A DNA stretch of 64,000 bases, taken from assembly GCA_003427395.1 (NCBI GenBank), contig BFEA01000070.1:2216660-2280659 (forward strand). The letters run 5' to 3'. Positions within the stretch are counted from its first letter, which is position 1. Each line of letters opens with the position of its first letter. Positions 63,231 through 64,000 of the stretch are shown one piece after another. Made by a program: the position numbers and the translations under genes. The notes beneath the pieces are model-generated. The model saw only the letters and a list, made by a program, of their open reading frames with translations. It did not search any database and had not been told where the DNA came from. This DNA comes from Chara braunii. Taxonomy: Eukaryota; Streptophyta; Charophyceae; Charales; Characeae.

Positions 63231-64000
63231 CTGAGCAAGGGGGACCAGAAGGAGGTTGTGGCGGAGCAGTGGCACAGACTGCGAAGCCTGTCGGGCCAGC
63301 TGTAGGACAGAGGCTAAATCGAACTGTCTAGTAGCAGGTTCCCCCTCCGAGGTTTCCCTCGGGATAACGCACGGCGGCCGAAAAATTTTCGTTGCACCGT
63401 CATGGGGCTGGGCACTACGACAGGGGAAGTAGGCGCAGGCGGATAATGGAACAAGGGTCACGAAGGTGCGAGGAGGCAGATGAATCTGGCATGTTTTCGA
63501 GCCAGATACTTTCAAAGTTGGGGATGGTGGGGAAACTGGCCGGGCAGAATCGAGCGAGGTAAGAGCCGAGTTCAGGGTTTCCGAAGCTAGCGAAGCTGAA
63601 TCCGTTGTTAGTTTATGTAATAGGTTAGTGAGGTAAGAGGTAAAAAAAGAAAGTTGGTGCGGGAAGCTATGGCAGAAGAAGAGATAGTGAGGGTAGAAAG
63701 TCAAGGTATCATTCGATTCTTAAAAGAATCGAGTGGAGTAGAGATTTAAACAAGGGTTTTGAGATACTGCGAATCGAACGGCGTGGCCAAAATTTGCAGT
63801 AGGAGAGTAGGATTGGTGCTGGGTGAATAGAGGACTTTGTGGTAGTGTCGAAGCGAGAAGAGATGGCGGGTTAGAAGTCAGTTGGCTCTGTGGTTCGTCT
63901 TAGGAGATATAGGAGGAGGGTAGTGTTTTGGGGGGTTTAGTGATAGGCAAATCCGATAGTGAAATCGGATTTCACTGGTAGTAAGTACAGTTTGAGCTAT
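63231..64000. other. Unannotated right end of window
   Basis: No gene recognised. The 306-residue minus frame 62784-63704 overlaps R-B and has no domain. The sequence may be the interior of the element to which R-B belongs. Confidence 0.4.

Noticed and set aside
62784-63704. 306-residue minus-strand frame as a gene
   Set aside because: It runs through the diverged repeat R-B, is compositionally odd (Asn/Ile-rich end from an ATT repeat) and shows no domain; the other repeat copy does not keep the frame.

Overview
This window is eukaryotic, intergenic DNA that is almost entirely transposable elements, with no bacterial-style gene order and no host protein-coding gene I can support. Two U6-like sequences carry the CATCCG-TAAAAT 5' region that I associate with plant-type U6 rather than animal U6. 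Together with PIF/Harbinger elements and plant-type LINEs that have a zf-RVT domain, this points to the green-plant (streptophyte) lineage. A large-genome charophyte alga such as Chara would fit, but that is a guess from memory. The assembly is draft short-read quality: 22 Ns at 15570, 305 Ns at 51362, single Ns mostly beside homopolymers, and a mate-pair library junction adaptor left in the sequence at 15691-15728.

Layout. 1-3158: simple repeats, then a PIF/Harbinger transposase gene (1130-2305, minus, uninterrupted, DDE residues present) with its right terminal repeat at 3137-3155. 3320-6672: LINE fragments. 7146-8503: a second Harbinger end with an unrecognised ORF. 9017-10158: a long hairpin, a hairpin-type MITE and a 467-bp Harbinger MITE with TTA target duplications. 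10.6-14.2 kb: LINE tails, more MITEs and foldbacks, and an 850-bp strand-asymmetric A/C-rich tract. 14.2-20.3 kb: LINE fragments around a chimeric gap fill and a retroposon with tandem subrepeats. 20.3-25.4 kb: short hairpins, inverted-repeat units and poly-A debris. 25.5-26.5 and 43.8-44.9 kb: tRNA-headed retroposons. 27.1-29.3 kb: a LINE copy with a 24-bp target duplication. 32-37.9 kb: the longest LINE, split by a 1571-bp retroposon with a 13-bp target duplication. 38.4 kb: a U6 retropseudogene with an 11-bp target duplication. 39.7-43.7 kb: another LINE split by a long non-coding retroposon. 47.6-57.2 kb: a cluster of that composite family (GC-rich 5' module, CAT-triplet array, further modules, tandem subrepeats, 3' core, poly-A) in direct and inverted order, one copy hosting a MITE with perfect 46-bp terminal repeats. 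57.2-59.9 kb: a second type of LINE on the plus strand. 60.2-63.2 kb: two diverged direct repeats of about 1 kb, each with a tRNA-Glu-like segment, with a second U6-like sequence between them.

How the parts work together. The LINE copies and the non-coding retroposons end in the same short 3' module: a 19-nt stem-loop (GCTGGA/TCCAGC in some copies, GCTGGG/CCCAGC in others) followed by an AGCANGTGCT motif and poly-A. Target duplications of 11-24 bp flank a LINE copy, a composite retroposon, a 59-bp tail-only insert, a bare poly-A insert and a U6 pseudogene. The most economical reading, which is inference, is one LINE machinery that mobilises itself, a family of large non-coding passengers that copied its 3' tail, and cellular U6 RNA.
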